Source: Alcaligenes faecalis (GTDB taxonomy: Bacteria > Pseudomonadota > Gammaproteobacteria > Burkholderiales > Burkholderiaceae_B). Taken from it: 64,000 bases of DNA. Positions 30,114 to 38,259 of the stretch are shown one piece after another (within the stretch, counting starts at the first letter, position 1; every line of letters starts with the position of its first letter). The position numbers and the translations under genes were made by a program. The notes below the pieces were generated by a model. That model did no database searches, was not told where the DNA came from, and worked only from the letters and a program-made list of their open reading frames with translations. The stretch is from positions 1,922,001 to 1,986,000 of the forward strand of contig NZ_CP023667.1 in NCBI RefSeq assembly GCF_002443155.1. The letters are read 5' to 3'.

Positions 30114-30142
30114 TTGGGCAAGGTCGCCTTTTCAGCTATAGA
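30114..30142 (+). promoter_or_regulatory. Possible promoter of crcB
   Basis: TTGGGC and TATAGA are separated by exactly 17 bases, about 85 bases before the crcB start. Both boxes are imperfect, so this is only a candidate. No fluoride riboswitch motif is seen between it and the gene. Confidence 0.3.
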
Positions 30143-30227
30143 GGCGCATAATGACACGCTATCTAAGGTATATATCGCGACCGGCTGACTGCTCGCTGAC
30201 AGTTTGCCCCCTACCTGAAGGCCCTTC

Positions 30228-30614
30228 ATGCCCGTAGCCATGCTGTATATCGCCGCCGGTGGCGCCCTGGGCGCACTGGCGCGTTGGTTCCTGAGTCAGG
30301 CCCTAAATGTCCTGTTCCCTACGCTGCCCCCCGGTACTTTGCTGGCTAACTTGATTGGCGGCTATCTGATGGGCATCGCGATGGCCTATTTCAGCGGACT
30401 GGGACTGGGCCACGAAGGCTGGCGCATGTTCGTCATGACAGGGTTTCTGGGCGGCCTGACCACCTTCTCTACCTTCTCTGCCGAGATCATGACCTTGGTG
30501 ATGCAACAGCGTTATATCTGGGCCTTGGGCGGCATCGCCATCCACGTGGTCGGCTCCTTGCTGATGCTGGGTCTGGGCATGGCCACCTGGGGTTTGCTGC
30601 GGGGACAAGCATGA
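30228..30614 (+). CDS. crcB: Fluoride channel CrcB/Fluc
   Basis: A 128-residue protein with four membrane helices that, as an antiparallel dimer, lets fluoride leave the cell. The family motifs GGALGALARW, GTLLANLIGGYLMG and TGFLGGLTTFSTFSAE are intact. GAAGG precedes the ATG. Its stop overlaps the start of the next gene (ATGA), so the two are translationally coupled. Confidence 0.96.
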   Translation: MPVAMLYIAAGGALGALARWFLSQALNVLFPTLPPGTLLANLIGGYLMGIAMAYFSGLGLGHEGWRMFVMTGFLGGLTTFSTFSAEIMTLVMQQRYIWALGGIAIHVVGSLLMLGLGMATWGLLRGQA

Positions 30615-31363
30615 TGGACGTACATTTTCTTCAAGCCGGCTCCCCTCCTCCTGATGTTGAGCAGCGCTTTGGCAATCAGAACGCCTGGTTCAAACGCGCC
30701 CTTCAAGCTCTGGAGGTGAATGTCCACACCTGGCGAGTTCACCAGGACGAGGCCTTGCCTGCGCCGGACTGCCCGGACCCGGTGGTGATCAGCGGCTCCT
30801 GGAACATGGTCACCGACAGGCTGGACTGGAGCGAAAACCTGGCAGCCTGGATTCGGGAACGCTATCAGACACACATGCCCTTGCTGGGTATTTGCTATGG
30901 CCATCAATTAATGGCGCATGCCTTGGGTGGGCGCGTGGATTACCACCCAGACGGGGCCGAGGTCGGCTATCTGCCCATTCACTTGTCCGAACAGGCACAC
31001 GAACATGAACTGCTGGCCAATCTACCCGTGCAGTTCCCTGCCCTGCTCACCCACCAGCAAAGCGTGCTGAGCTTGCCCGAGCATGTAGAAATACTGGGCA
31101 GTTCTGCACACGACCCGCATCAAATCCTGCGTTACGGCCCCGCTCAGTGGTCAATTCAGTTTCACCCTGAGTTTTTTGCCGGCCTGTTGCGATACTGCGT
31201 TCTGCGCAAGGCCGAATCCTGGCGTGCCCAGGGCATTGATCCGCAAAGCCTGGCTGACCCCATTCAGGACACGCCCGACGCTCATCGCCTGCTGTGCAAT
31301 TTTGTGCAGACTTACTCGTCCAGCGGTCCCAATGGGCGGCGGAAAAACTCGCCAGGCGTTTGA
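30611..31363 (+). CDS. Class I glutamine amidotransferase-like protein
   Basis: A 250-residue protein of the class I GATase fold, similar to the GuaA-type domain used by stand-alone amidotransferases. The triad is complete: C95 in GICYGHQLM, H185 and E187 in FHPEFF. Such proteins release ammonia from glutamine or hydrolyse gamma-glutamyl compounds; no synthase partner is seen nearby. It overlaps crcB by four bases. Its 3' end overlaps the 3' end of the opposing araC-type gene by 52 bases, which is unusual. Confidence 0.88.
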   Translation: MMDVHFLQAGSPPPDVEQRFGNQNAWFKRALQALEVNVHTWRVHQDEALPAPDCPDPVVISGSWNMVTDRLDWSENLAAWIRERYQTHMPLLGICYGHQLMAHALGGRVDYHPDGAEVGYLPIHLSEQAHEHELLANLPVQFPALLTHQQSVLSLPEHVEILGSSAHDPHQILRYGPAQWSIQFHPEFFAGLLRYCVLRKAESWRAQGIDPQSLADPIQDTPDAHRLLCNFVQTYSSSGPNGRRKNSPGV

Positions 31364-32139
31364 CCCATCAAGTCCCGAAAAGCCGCTACAAAGGCCGACA
31401 TGCTTTCATAGCCGCACGCCAAGGCCACATCAGTCACCCGTTCGTGTCGCTCCAGCAGCGGCAAGGCACTCATGACGCGCAAGCGCTGACGCCAGACCCG
31501 AAATGTCAGCCCGGTTTGCTGACGGAACAAGCGGCTCAAGGTTTTTTCTGACAAGCCCTGTTGCTCCGCCAAATCCTGCAAGCTCCAATCGCCTGCTGGC
31601 TGCGCCTGCAATTGCTCGCATACCTGCAAAAGTCGTGGGTCCGAAGGCCATGGCAGAATCAGGCCGCTTTCAGGTGCCGCCAGCAAACGATCCAGCAAGA
31701 CCTGCACCAGACGGCCCTGTGCGCCCTCGCGCTCGTACAACACCGGCAAAAGGCTGAACTCGCGGATCAGCTCGCGCAATAAACGGTCTACAACGACCAC
31801 GCGACACGCAGCAGGTGCTTCGGGCAGAGCACTGACATCAATATAGAGACTGCGAATCTGCGCATCGGGCGAACTGCGCACCCCATGCTCTACGCCCGCA
31901 GGCACCCACACCGCCTGTTGAGGCGGCGCCATAAAGCGCCCACTGGCAGTACGCACCTCGATCACCCCTGTCAGCGCATAGGAGAACTGCACCCAGGGAT
32001 GCCGATGTGGGCGAGCAATGGCCTGATTGGGCAAGATGCGCTCCTGACCGTATAAAGGTCTGGGCAGATAACGCAGTTGCTGCAAACTCTCTGGAATTCG
32101 CTCTGCAGGCATCAGAATGTCCGTTTGTCGATAATCCAT
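31312..32139 (-). CDS. AraC family transcriptional regulator (cupin type)
   Basis: A 275-residue activator with an N-terminal cupin sensing domain (ARPHRHPWVQFSYALTG, about residues 42-58) and a C-terminal AraC DNA-binding domain with two helix-turn-helices (SLQDLAEQQGLSEKTLSRLF and VTDVALACGYESMSAFVAAF). It diverges from a BASS transporter gene, the probable target. Two 15-base direct repeats lie at its start codon, one of them inside its first codons, pointing to autoregulation. The ligand is probably the transported acid or a related compound. Confidence 0.92.
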   Translation of the reverse strand: MDYRQTDILMPAERIPESLQQLRYLPRPLYGQERILPNQAIARPHRHPWVQFSYALTGVIEVRTASGRFMAPPQQAVWVPAGVEHGVRSSPDAQIRSLYIDVSALPEAPAACRVVVVDRLLRELIREFSLLPVLYEREGAQGRLVQVLLDRLLAAPESGLILPWPSDPRLLQVCEQLQAQPAGDWSLQDLAEQQGLSEKTLSRLFRQQTGLTFRVWRQRLRVMSALPLLERHERVTDVALACGYESMSAFVAAFRDLMGQTPGEFFRRPLGPLDE

Positions 32140-32155
32140 ATCCGTTTAGCGATAA
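32120..32155. promoter_or_regulatory. Direct-repeat operator at the araC/BASS divergent promoter
   Basis: TCCGTTTGTCGATAA (32120-32134) and TCCGTTTAGCGATAA (32141-32155) match at 13 of 15 bases and repeat every 21 bases, two helical turns. Tandem sites on one face of the helix are what AraC-type proteins bind. The first copy lies within codons 2-7 of the regulator gene. Confidence 0.75.
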
Positions 32156-32224
32156 ACCCCCAAAAAGGTCTACGGTAAAGTGAGGCCTTTCATAACGCAA
32201 GCCTTTCAAGCCTCTAACAAACCC

Positions 32225-33229
32225 ATGTTCTCTCAACTGCGACTGCTTTTTGACAACTTCACCCTGATCCTGATCGGCGTGGTGGCACTGGCAAGTTTCT
32301 TTCCCGCCTACGGCCAAGGTGCGGTGTTCTTTGACGTGATCACTGGCCTGGCCATTGCCCTGCTGTTCTTCATGCACGGGGCCAAGCTATCCCGCGAAGC
32401 CATCATTGCTGGAGCCACCCACTGGCGTTTGCACTTGCTGGTCTTTGGCTGCACCTTTGTCATGTTCCCCCTGCTGGGCCTGCTGTCCAAGCCCATCTTG
32501 CTGCCCTTGCTGGGCATGCCCTTGTTTGTAGGCATTCTGTACATGTGCGCCCTGCCCGGAACCGTGCAGTCAGCCATCGCCTTTACCTCGATTGCTCGCG
32601 GTAATGTGCCTGCTGCCATTTGCAGTGCTTCAGCCTCCAGCCTGATTGGTATTGTGCTCACGCCCGTACTGCTCAAGCTCTTGCTGGACGCTGACGGCGG
32701 CTCGGCTACTTCGACCCTGGATGCCATCAAGAAGATCAGTCTGCAATTGTTGCTGCCCTTTGTAGTCGGCCATCTGATGCGCCCCCTGATTGGCAAATGG
32801 ATGGACCGCAACCGCAAATGGCTACGCAGCGTGGACCAGTCCTCCATCCTGCTGGTGGTCTACACCGCGTTCAGTGCTTCGGTGATTGGTGGCCTGTGGC
32901 AAGCCGTGCCACCCAAGTCCCTGGCTATTCTGGCTGTGGTTTGCCTGGTGTTGCTGGCCATCATCCTGTTCCTGACCACCTGGCTGGCGCGCAAACTGGG
33001 CTTCAATAAAGAAGACGAAATTACGATTGTCTTCGGGGGCTCCAAGAAAAGTCTTGCAACCGGCGTGCCCATGGCCCAAGTGCTGTTTACCGGCGCTGCC
33101 ATTGGCCCGGCCCTGCTGCCCATCATGATCTTCCACCAGATTCAGTTGATGGCTTGCGCATTCATTGCAAATAAATATGCCCAACGTCCTGAAACACCAG
33201 AAGAAAAAGCACAACTGCAAAGTGCCTGA
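32225..33229 (+). CDS. Bile acid:sodium symporter family transporter (BASS/ArsB-like, YfeH type)
   Basis: A 334-residue inner-membrane transporter with about ten helices, resembling the SBF-like YfeH group. LPGTVQSAIAFTSIARGNVPAAI and FGGSKKSLATGVPMAQVLF are the conserved sodium- and substrate-site regions. The likely cargo is a monocarboxylate, but the family is broad. The ATG at 32225 is chosen; a GTG 15 codons upstream is possible and neither has a strong ribosome-binding site. It is divergent from its probable AraC-type regulator and ends before a terminator. Confidence 0.9.
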   Translation: MFSQLRLLFDNFTLILIGVVALASFFPAYGQGAVFFDVITGLAIALLFFMHGAKLSREAIIAGATHWRLHLLVFGCTFVMFPLLGLLSKPILLPLLGMPLFVGILYMCALPGTVQSAIAFTSIARGNVPAAICSASASSLIGIVLTPVLLKLLLDADGGSATSTLDAIKKISLQLLLPFVVGHLMRPLIGKWMDRNRKWLRSVDQSSILLVVYTAFSASVIGGLWQAVPPKSLAILAVVCLVLLAIILFLTTWLARKLGFNKEDEITIVFGGSKKSLATGVPMAQVLFTGAAIGPALLPIMIFHQIQLMACAFIANKYAQRPETPEEKAQLQSA

Positions 33230-33256
33230 TCACGCTTTGCTGAATCGCTGAACAAG

Positions 33257-33294
33257 TGGCCCGACTTCAACACGAAGTTCGGGCCATTATTTTT
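33257..33294 (+). terminator. Intrinsic terminator of the BASS transporter gene
   Basis: TGGCCCGA-CTTC pairs with GAAG-TTCGGGCCA around a five-base loop, followed by TTATTTTT. It separates this gene from the convergent Lgt-Trx fusion gene. Confidence 0.82.
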
Positions 33295-33315
33295 CATGCG
33301 GAAGAATGCCGACTT

Positions 33316-34131
33316 TTACTGAAGCTTGTTGATCTTGTCGTTCAAGGTGGCTGCCGACAGTTCTCCTGCCCGCACATCCACCAAGCGGCCCTGCTCATCC
33401 AGAAACAAGGTAGTGGGCAAACCGCGGCTACGCACGGCCTGACCCAGCTGCATTTGCGGATCGCGCCACATATTGCCCAGCTCCAGGTTTTCTTCGCTCA
33501 GATACTGCTGTATCACGCTCAGTTCCTCGCCCTGATTGGCGAACACAATATTCACATCGGGACGACTGGATTGCACTTGCTTGAAAGCCGGCATCTCGCG
33601 GCGACAAGGGGGACACCAACTGGCCCACAGATTCACCACCGTCACCTTGCCCTTGTAGTGGTCCAGATTATCCGGCGCGCTGAAATCAGCTTGCATGGGG
33701 ATCAGGTCTATTTCGGGCAATGGCATGGTCGGCTCCACCCCTCCTCGGCCTGTTGCCACCATAATCAGCGAAAAAGTCGCCACACTGACCGCCAGCCCGC
33801 CGGACACAGCGGGCAGTACCGCTTTGTCACGCAGCACACGCCACAGCACATAGAACCAGCCTGCGGTAACAGCAGCCGGGATCATCAGGCCGCCATCGCG
33901 CAAGTCCAGCCAGCTCAAAGGCTCGCTCTGGTAGAAATCCCACTGCTGGATCAGAAAGCCCAGACGGCCTGCCAGAACCCCGACAATAATCGCCCGCCAC
34001 AAGACCGACTCGGCTCGCGTCTGCCGACGTCTGTCCAGCCAGGCGGCCAAAAACAGCCCAAGTAATGCCGCGACCATAAAAGCAAACAAAGACGTGGCAA
34101 AAGTAAAAGGGCCGAGCTGTATGCTTTGCAT
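33316..34131 (-). CDS. Lgt-like membrane domain fused to TlpA-type thioredoxin
   Basis: A 271-residue protein in two parts. Residues 1-125 have about four membrane segments and resemble the first half of prolipoprotein diacylglyceryl transferase (VLAGRLGFLIQQWDFY, then a GG-containing loop), but the catalytic loop histidine region is replaced by DGGLMIPAAV, so transferase activity is unlikely. Residues 135-271 are a TlpA/ResA-like thioredoxin with WCPPC (C173, C176) and a RGLPTTLFLD cis-proline loop, facing the periplasm. It probably reduces disulfides outside the inner membrane. AGGA precedes the ATG. A terminator hairpin stands only about 20 bases upstream. Confidence 0.85.
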   Translation of the reverse strand: MQSIQLGPFTFATSLFAFMVAALLGLFLAAWLDRRRQTRAESVLWRAIIVGVLAGRLGFLIQQWDFYQSEPLSWLDLRDGGLMIPAAVTAGWFYVLWRVLRDKAVLPAVSGGLAVSVATFSLIMVATGRGGVEPTMPLPEIDLIPMQADFSAPDNLDHYKGKVTVVNLWASWCPPCRREMPAFKQVQSSRPDVNIVFANQGEELSVIQQYLSEENLELGNMWRDPQMQLGQAVRSRGLPTTLFLDEQGRLVDVRAGELSAATLNDKINKLQ

Positions 34132-34152
34132 AAACACCCATCCTGACAAGAC

Positions 34153-34183
34153 CAAATAAAAACAGACCCGCTAAAAGCGGGTC
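34153..34183 (-). terminator. Intrinsic terminator after trpF
   Basis: GACCCGCT and AGCGGGTC arms with a three-base loop, followed on the minus strand by TGTTTTTATTT. It ends about 20 bases before the start of the Lgt-Trx gene. Confidence 0.83.
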
Positions 34184-34223
34184 GGGCCAATAGAAACAGA
34201 CAGCGCAAAGGCTAAAAGATTCC

Positions 34224-34892
34224 CTAAGTCGGAGAAACGCTGTGCAAGACCTGCATGAACTGGCCCATCTTGGTGGGACATTTAAGGCCGGGCTCCAGTT
34301 CTACCCCGCTGCTGACATCAATGGCATACGGACGATGCAAGGCGACTCGCTCAGCCACATTGTCGATACGCATGCCACCGGCCAGAACCAAGGGAGGCAA
34401 GCCATCCTGGCCTTGCAGACGTGCTTGCAGGCCCTGAATCAGTTCGGGGTCAAAAGCCGTTCCAGTGCCACCGTAGGCATCGTGATAACCGTCCATCAAC
34501 CAGGCGCGTGCATCGCGATATTTCAGGCACTGCTCCAGCAGTCCCTCTACCGTATCCAGACCGGGCGCACCCACACGGAAAGCCTTGATATAGGGATGAG
34601 AATAGCAGCGGCATTCTTCCGGGCTTTCTTCACCATGAAACTGCAGCAGATCCGGCTGCACCTGTTCCAGGATTTCCCGCACAAAGCTCTCGGACGCATT
34701 CACAAACAGGCTGACTGCCTGCACAAACGCCGGTACACGGGCGCGCAAGGCGGCGGCCTGCGCTGTACTCAACATGCGGGCACTTTTCGGGTAGAAGACA
34801 AACCCCACCGCATCCGCGCCCAACTGCACGGCGGCATCAATATCCTGCGCTCGGGTAAAGCCACAAATCTTGACTCGGGTACGGCTGAACAT
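34224..34892 (-). CDS. trpF: Phosphoribosylanthranilate isomerase
   Basis: A 222-residue TIM-barrel enzyme of tryptophan synthesis that performs the Amadori rearrangement of phosphoribosylanthranilate. The catalytic cysteine is C10 in RVKICGFTR, and the catalytic aspartate lies in LMDGYHDAYGGTG; LAGGMRIDNV is the phosphate loop. The ATG of MFSRTRVK is preceded by AAGGAT; 16 further open codons upstream overlap a terminator. In many relatives trpB and trpA follow trpF; here a thioredoxin fusion gene follows instead. The upstream TRAP genes end in a terminator 14 bases before this start. Confidence 0.95.
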   Translation of the reverse strand: MFSRTRVKICGFTRAQDIDAAVQLGADAVGFVFYPKSARMLSTAQAAALRARVPAFVQAVSLFVNASESFVREILEQVQPDLLQFHGEESPEECRCYSHPYIKAFRVGAPGLDTVEGLLEQCLKYRDARAWLMDGYHDAYGGTGTAFDPELIQGLQARLQGQDGLPPLVLAGGMRIDNVAERVALHRPYAIDVSSGVELEPGLKCPTKMGQFMQVLHSVSPT

Positions 34893-34905
34893 CACACATC
34901 CTTGA

Positions 34906-34934
34906 ATAAAAAAACGGGGGCCAGATGCCCCCGT
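34906..34934 (-). terminator. Intrinsic terminator between dctM and trpF
   Basis: ACGGGGGC and GCCCCCGT arms with a five-base loop, followed on the minus strand by seven T. It ends 14 bases before the trpF start codon, so trpF must use read-through or a promoter lying in or before the hairpin. Confidence 0.9.
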
Positions 34935-34953
34935 GGTCAATCATGAAACGACT

Positions 34954-36627
34954 TTATTGGAAACTGCTGGCCGCGTCATCCGTGCCAAATCCATAGCTGT
35001 CAGAACCGTAGGTCGATTCCGTGCCAAACTGGATTTGCGAATCCTCCAGCAAAACCTCACCGTGCTTGTAGTGCGTGACTAGTCCGGGGAAGACCAGCAC
35101 CGCCGCTACCATCAACAACTGAATAATAATAAACGGTACCGAGCCCCAGTAAATATCCGTTGTGGCCACACGCTTGATACGCTCGCCCGTCACCTTGTCA
35201 GTGTAGTCCTCTTTGGGGGCCACCGAACGCAGGAAGAACAAGGCAAAACCAAAGGGCGGGTGCATGAAGGAGGTCTGCATATTGACCGCCAGCAAGACAC
35301 CGAACCAGATCAGGTCAATGCCCATCTTGTCGGCGATCGGCCCGAGCAGCGGCACAATAATAAAGGCCAGCTCGAAGAAGTCCAGGAAGAAAGCCAGCAG
35401 GAAGGTCAGGATACTGACGATGATCAGGAAACCCCACTCGCCACCGGGCATGTCGATCAAAAGGTGCTCCACCCACAGATCGCCATTGATGCCACGGAAG
35501 CTCAGACTAAAGACGGTCGAGCCCACCAGAATGAAGACCACAAAGCAGGACAGGCGAGTGGTGGACTCCATGGCCTGGCGCAGCAGCTTCCAGGACAGGC
35601 GACCACGCGATACTGCCATGATGATGGCACCCACAGCCCCCATCGCCCCACCTTCGGTTGGAGTCGCGACACCAATAAAGATGGTGCCCAACACCAGGAA
35701 GATCAGGAACAGCGGTGGCACCATCACAAAGACCACGCGCTCGGCGATCTTGGACAGCATGTTCAGCTTGAGCAACTTGTTGATCAGCGCAATCACCCAG
35801 GCCGTTACGCCCCACAACAGCAGCAGCACCACAACGTGCTCGTCCATGGGGATATTGGGATGCGTGGCAAAGTAATGTTGCGAGCCAAAGTACGCCACGG
35901 CCGAGGCCACAATGGTGAGGACGATCAGCGAGGTCAAACCGCGGCTGCCATTGGGCTCTACATACACCCGGGCCTCGGGCGGCAAGGCGGGAGCCGACTT
36001 GGGCTTGATGTAGGACATCACCACGATGTACAGAATGTAGACTCCCACCAGCAGCAGGCCGGGCAACATGGCGCCACGGTACATATCGCCAATGGAGCGA
36101 CCCAGCTGGTCAGCCAGGATGATCAGCACGATGGAGGGCGGGATGATTTGCGACAAGGTGCCTGAGGCGGCAATCACCCCGGTTGCCAGCTTGCGGTCAT
36201 AGCCGTAGCGCAACATGATAGGCAAGGAGATCAGGCCCATGGAGATGACCGAGGCCGACACCACACCCGTTGTGGCAGCCAGCATGGCACCGACCAGCAC
36301 CACGGCAATGGCCAGTCCACCACGCAAAGGACCAAATAGCTGGCCAATGGTATCTAGCAGGTCCTCGGCCATGCCGGATCGCTCTAATATCAGCCCCATC
36401 AAGGTGAAGAAGGGAACCGCCAGCAAGGTATCGTTCTCGACAATCCCAAATACCCGTTGTGGCAAGGCCTGAAACAAGGCCGGCTGCATCATGTCCAGTT
36501 CAATAGCGACCAGACCGTACAAAATCCCGATTGCCGACAAGGTGAAGGTAACGGGAAAACCCAATAGCAAAAACACGATCAGGTTAAAGAACATGATCGG
36601 AGCCAGATTATCAATCAGGAATTCCAT
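34954..36627 (-). CDS. dctM: TRAP transporter large permease (DctM)
   Basis: A 557-residue inner-membrane protein with 12 or more helices, the transport subunit of a tripartite ATP-independent periplasmic transporter. FTLMGLILERSGMAEDLLDTIGQLFGPLRGG (split: FTLMGLILERSG, LLDTIGQLFGPL) and GATTGVVSASVISMG-like AATTGVVSASVISMG are family landmarks. It is longer than typical DctM (about 425 residues) because of an insert of about 100 residues in the middle, as in the mannitol/chloroaromatic-type branch. It starts two bases after dctQ. No periplasmic binding protein (DctP) gene is nearby. Substrate is probably an organic acid. Confidence 0.92.
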   Translation of the reverse strand: MEFLIDNLAPIMFFNLIVFLLLGFPVTFTLSAIGILYGLVAIELDMMQPALFQALPQRVFGIVENDTLLAVPFFTLMGLILERSGMAEDLLDTIGQLFGPLRGGLAIAVVLVGAMLAATTGVVSASVISMGLISLPIMLRYGYDRKLATGVIAASGTLSQIIPPSIVLIILADQLGRSIGDMYRGAMLPGLLLVGVYILYIVVMSYIKPKSAPALPPEARVYVEPNGSRGLTSLIVLTIVASAVAYFGSQHYFATHPNIPMDEHVVVLLLLWGVTAWVIALINKLLKLNMLSKIAERVVFVMVPPLFLIFLVLGTIFIGVATPTEGGAMGAVGAIIMAVSRGRLSWKLLRQAMESTTRLSCFVVFILVGSTVFSLSFRGINGDLWVEHLLIDMPGGEWGFLIIVSILTFLLAFFLDFFELAFIIVPLLGPIADKMGIDLIWFGVLLAVNMQTSFMHPPFGFALFFLRSVAPKEDYTDKVTGERIKRVATTDIYWGSVPFIIIQLLMVAAVLVFPGLVTHYKHGEVLLEDSQIQFGTESTYGSDSYGFGTDDAASSFQ

Positions 36628-36629
36628 TG

Positions 36630-37247
36630 TTACTGGCCCTTGGAAACAGAGGTTGTCACTTCATTTGCCTGGGCCATCTCACGAATCTCCTGGGCAAGTT
36701 CTTCTTCTGCACTCAGCCCACCATTTCTTAATAAGGGATTGGGACAGGCACCCAGCAAAAAGCCTATGCATTTGATCAGGTGAGACACACCTGCCAATGC
36801 CAATAGGGCAAAACCGACGGGGATCAGTAGCTTGACCGGCCAACGTACCAACCCTCCGGTATTGGAGGACTGCTCGTTAAGCACGTAGGACTGCTCGAAA
36901 AACGGAATGGAGAGCCAGAAAATCAGCAAGGTAGCGGGCAGGAGGAAAAAGATCACGCCGATAATATCGATCCAGATCTGAACGCGCGGCGGAAAACGTT
37001 CCGCCAGGGCATCCACCCGTACATGCTCATTCACAAAGAAGGTATAACCAGCCGCCAGCAAGAAAATTGCACCGAACAAATACCACTGCAATTCCAGCCA
37101 CTGATTGGAACTGATGCCATATACCTTGCGAACTACGGCGTTAATAGCACTGACCAACACCACGATCAGGGTTAGCCAGGTCACGGACTTACCAACGACC
37201 GTATTCAGACGGTCGATCAAACTAGACAATCGTAAGAAGAATTTCAT
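36630..37247 (-). CDS. dctQ: TRAP transporter small permease (DctQ)
   Basis: A 205-residue inner-membrane protein with four helices, the small membrane subunit of a TRAP transporter. SNQWLELQWYLFGAIFLLAAGYTF carries the conserved E-Q/W pair (split: NQWLELQWYLF). The C-terminal tail is charged and longer than usual. It is first of the dctQ-dctM pair. A large inverted repeat stands about 100 bases upstream. The missing DctP must be encoded elsewhere. Confidence 0.9.
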   Translation of the reverse strand: MKFFLRLSSLIDRLNTVVGKSVTWLTLIVVLVSAINAVVRKVYGISSNQWLELQWYLFGAIFLLAAGYTFFVNEHVRVDALAERFPPRVQIWIDIIGVIFFLLPATLLIFWLSIPFFEQSYVLNEQSSNTGGLVRWPVKLLIPVGFALLALAGVSHLIKCIGFLLGACPNPLLRNGGLSAEEELAQEIREMAQANEVTTSVSKGQ

Positions 37248-37343
37248 GGCCTTGCTCAGGATATGGTCGCCTTCTGGATTCGCTTGTGGCTAATGCCCGA
37301 AGGTGGTCGGCCTTATACAGATAAGAATGTAAGAGAAGAAAAT

Positions 37344-37379
37344 GGCTTCACATTTTATACGATTGAAGCATGTGAAGCC
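37344..37379. promoter_or_regulatory. Inverted repeat upstream of dctQM
   Basis: GGCTTCACAT (37344-37353) and ATGTGAAGCC (37370-37379) are perfect ten-base arms 16 bases apart. They lie in the 184-base gap between truA and dctQ. An AT-rich TATAAAAT lies within the spacer on the minus strand. This could be a regulator-binding site for the TRAP genes. Confidence 0.6.
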
Positions 37380-37431
37380 GGTTCGGATACCGGGGATAAA
37401 CCCTTTAGAAACGAGCTAAATCATGTTTTTT

Positions 37432-38247
37432 TCAGGCCGTTTCACCAAAACGCAATCCGCTTAGCTCATAGAGCAAATCGTAGGGATTGCTGGCGGGAAT
37501 ATCAAACTGCTCGGGGTAATCCACCCCAGCCAGATACAGGCCACTGGCATCGAAAGTCGGGGCCGACAAGCGGCGATCGCGCTGTGCCAATAAATGCAGC
37601 ACCCAATCAGGCGGCTGACGGCCTTGGCCGATATAAATCAGCATGCCCATCAGATTGCGAATCATGTGATGCAAAAAGGCATTGGCGCTGAAACGGAACA
37701 GGAAAAAATCGCCCTGCTGTTCAATCCGGATCTGCGACATGGTGCGCACCGGACTGGCCGCCTGACATTGCGAAGAACGAAATGCACTGAAGTCGTGCTC
37801 GCCCACCAAATGCCGGGCAGCCTCTTGCATCAGGGCCAGGTCCAAAGGACGAAACACCCAGGCCACTCGGCCATGCAATAAGGGGGACCGCACCCGGTGC
37901 TGACGCAGTAGATACACGTAGTGACGACCTTGGGCCGAGAAGCGGGCATGAAAATCATCCGGCACTTCGCGCGCCCATTGCACGGCAACGGAGTCCGGCA
38001 GCAAGGCGTTCAAGCCGCGCACCCACGACTCCAGGCTGCGCTCGGCAGCCGTGTCCAGATGAACTACTTGATTGAGGGCATGAACGCCGGTGTCGGTGCG
38101 ACCGGCGCAGATCGTAGAAACAGGCTGGGCCGTAAAACGGCCCAGTGCCTGCTCCAGAACATCTTGAACGGTGTTGCCACCGGCCTGACTTTGCCAACCC
38201 AGCCAGGGCGTCCCTTCATAGCAGACACCCAATGCAATACGTCTCAT
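37432..38247 (-). CDS. truA: tRNA pseudouridine(38-40) synthase TruA
   Basis: A 271-residue enzyme that isomerises uridines 38-40 in the tRNA anticodon stem. The catalytic aspartate is D52 in CAGRTDTGVHALNQ. FHARFSAQGRHYVYLL and FLHHMIRNLMGMLI are the other conserved segments. It begins 12 bases after fimV's stop on the same strand, in the conserved order asd-fimV-truA. Confidence 0.97.
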   Translation of the reverse strand: MRRIALGVCYEGTPWLGWQSQAGGNTVQDVLEQALGRFTAQPVSTICAGRTDTGVHALNQVVHLDTAAERSLESWVRGLNALLPDSVAVQWAREVPDDFHARFSAQGRHYVYLLRQHRVRSPLLHGRVAWVFRPLDLALMQEAARHLVGEHDFSAFRSSQCQAASPVRTMSQIRIEQQGDFFLFRFSANAFLHHMIRNLMGMLIYIGQGRQPPDWVLHLLAQRDRRLSAPTFDASGLYLAGVDYPEQFDIPASNPYDLLYELSGLRFGETA

Positions 38248-38259
38248 GGTGGGTTTGCC

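Noticed and set aside
30143..30227. Fluoride riboswitch before crcB
   Set aside because: The conserved GGCGATGR...CTGATGGCCTCTAC-like pattern could not be found in the leader; only a weak promoter is plausible.
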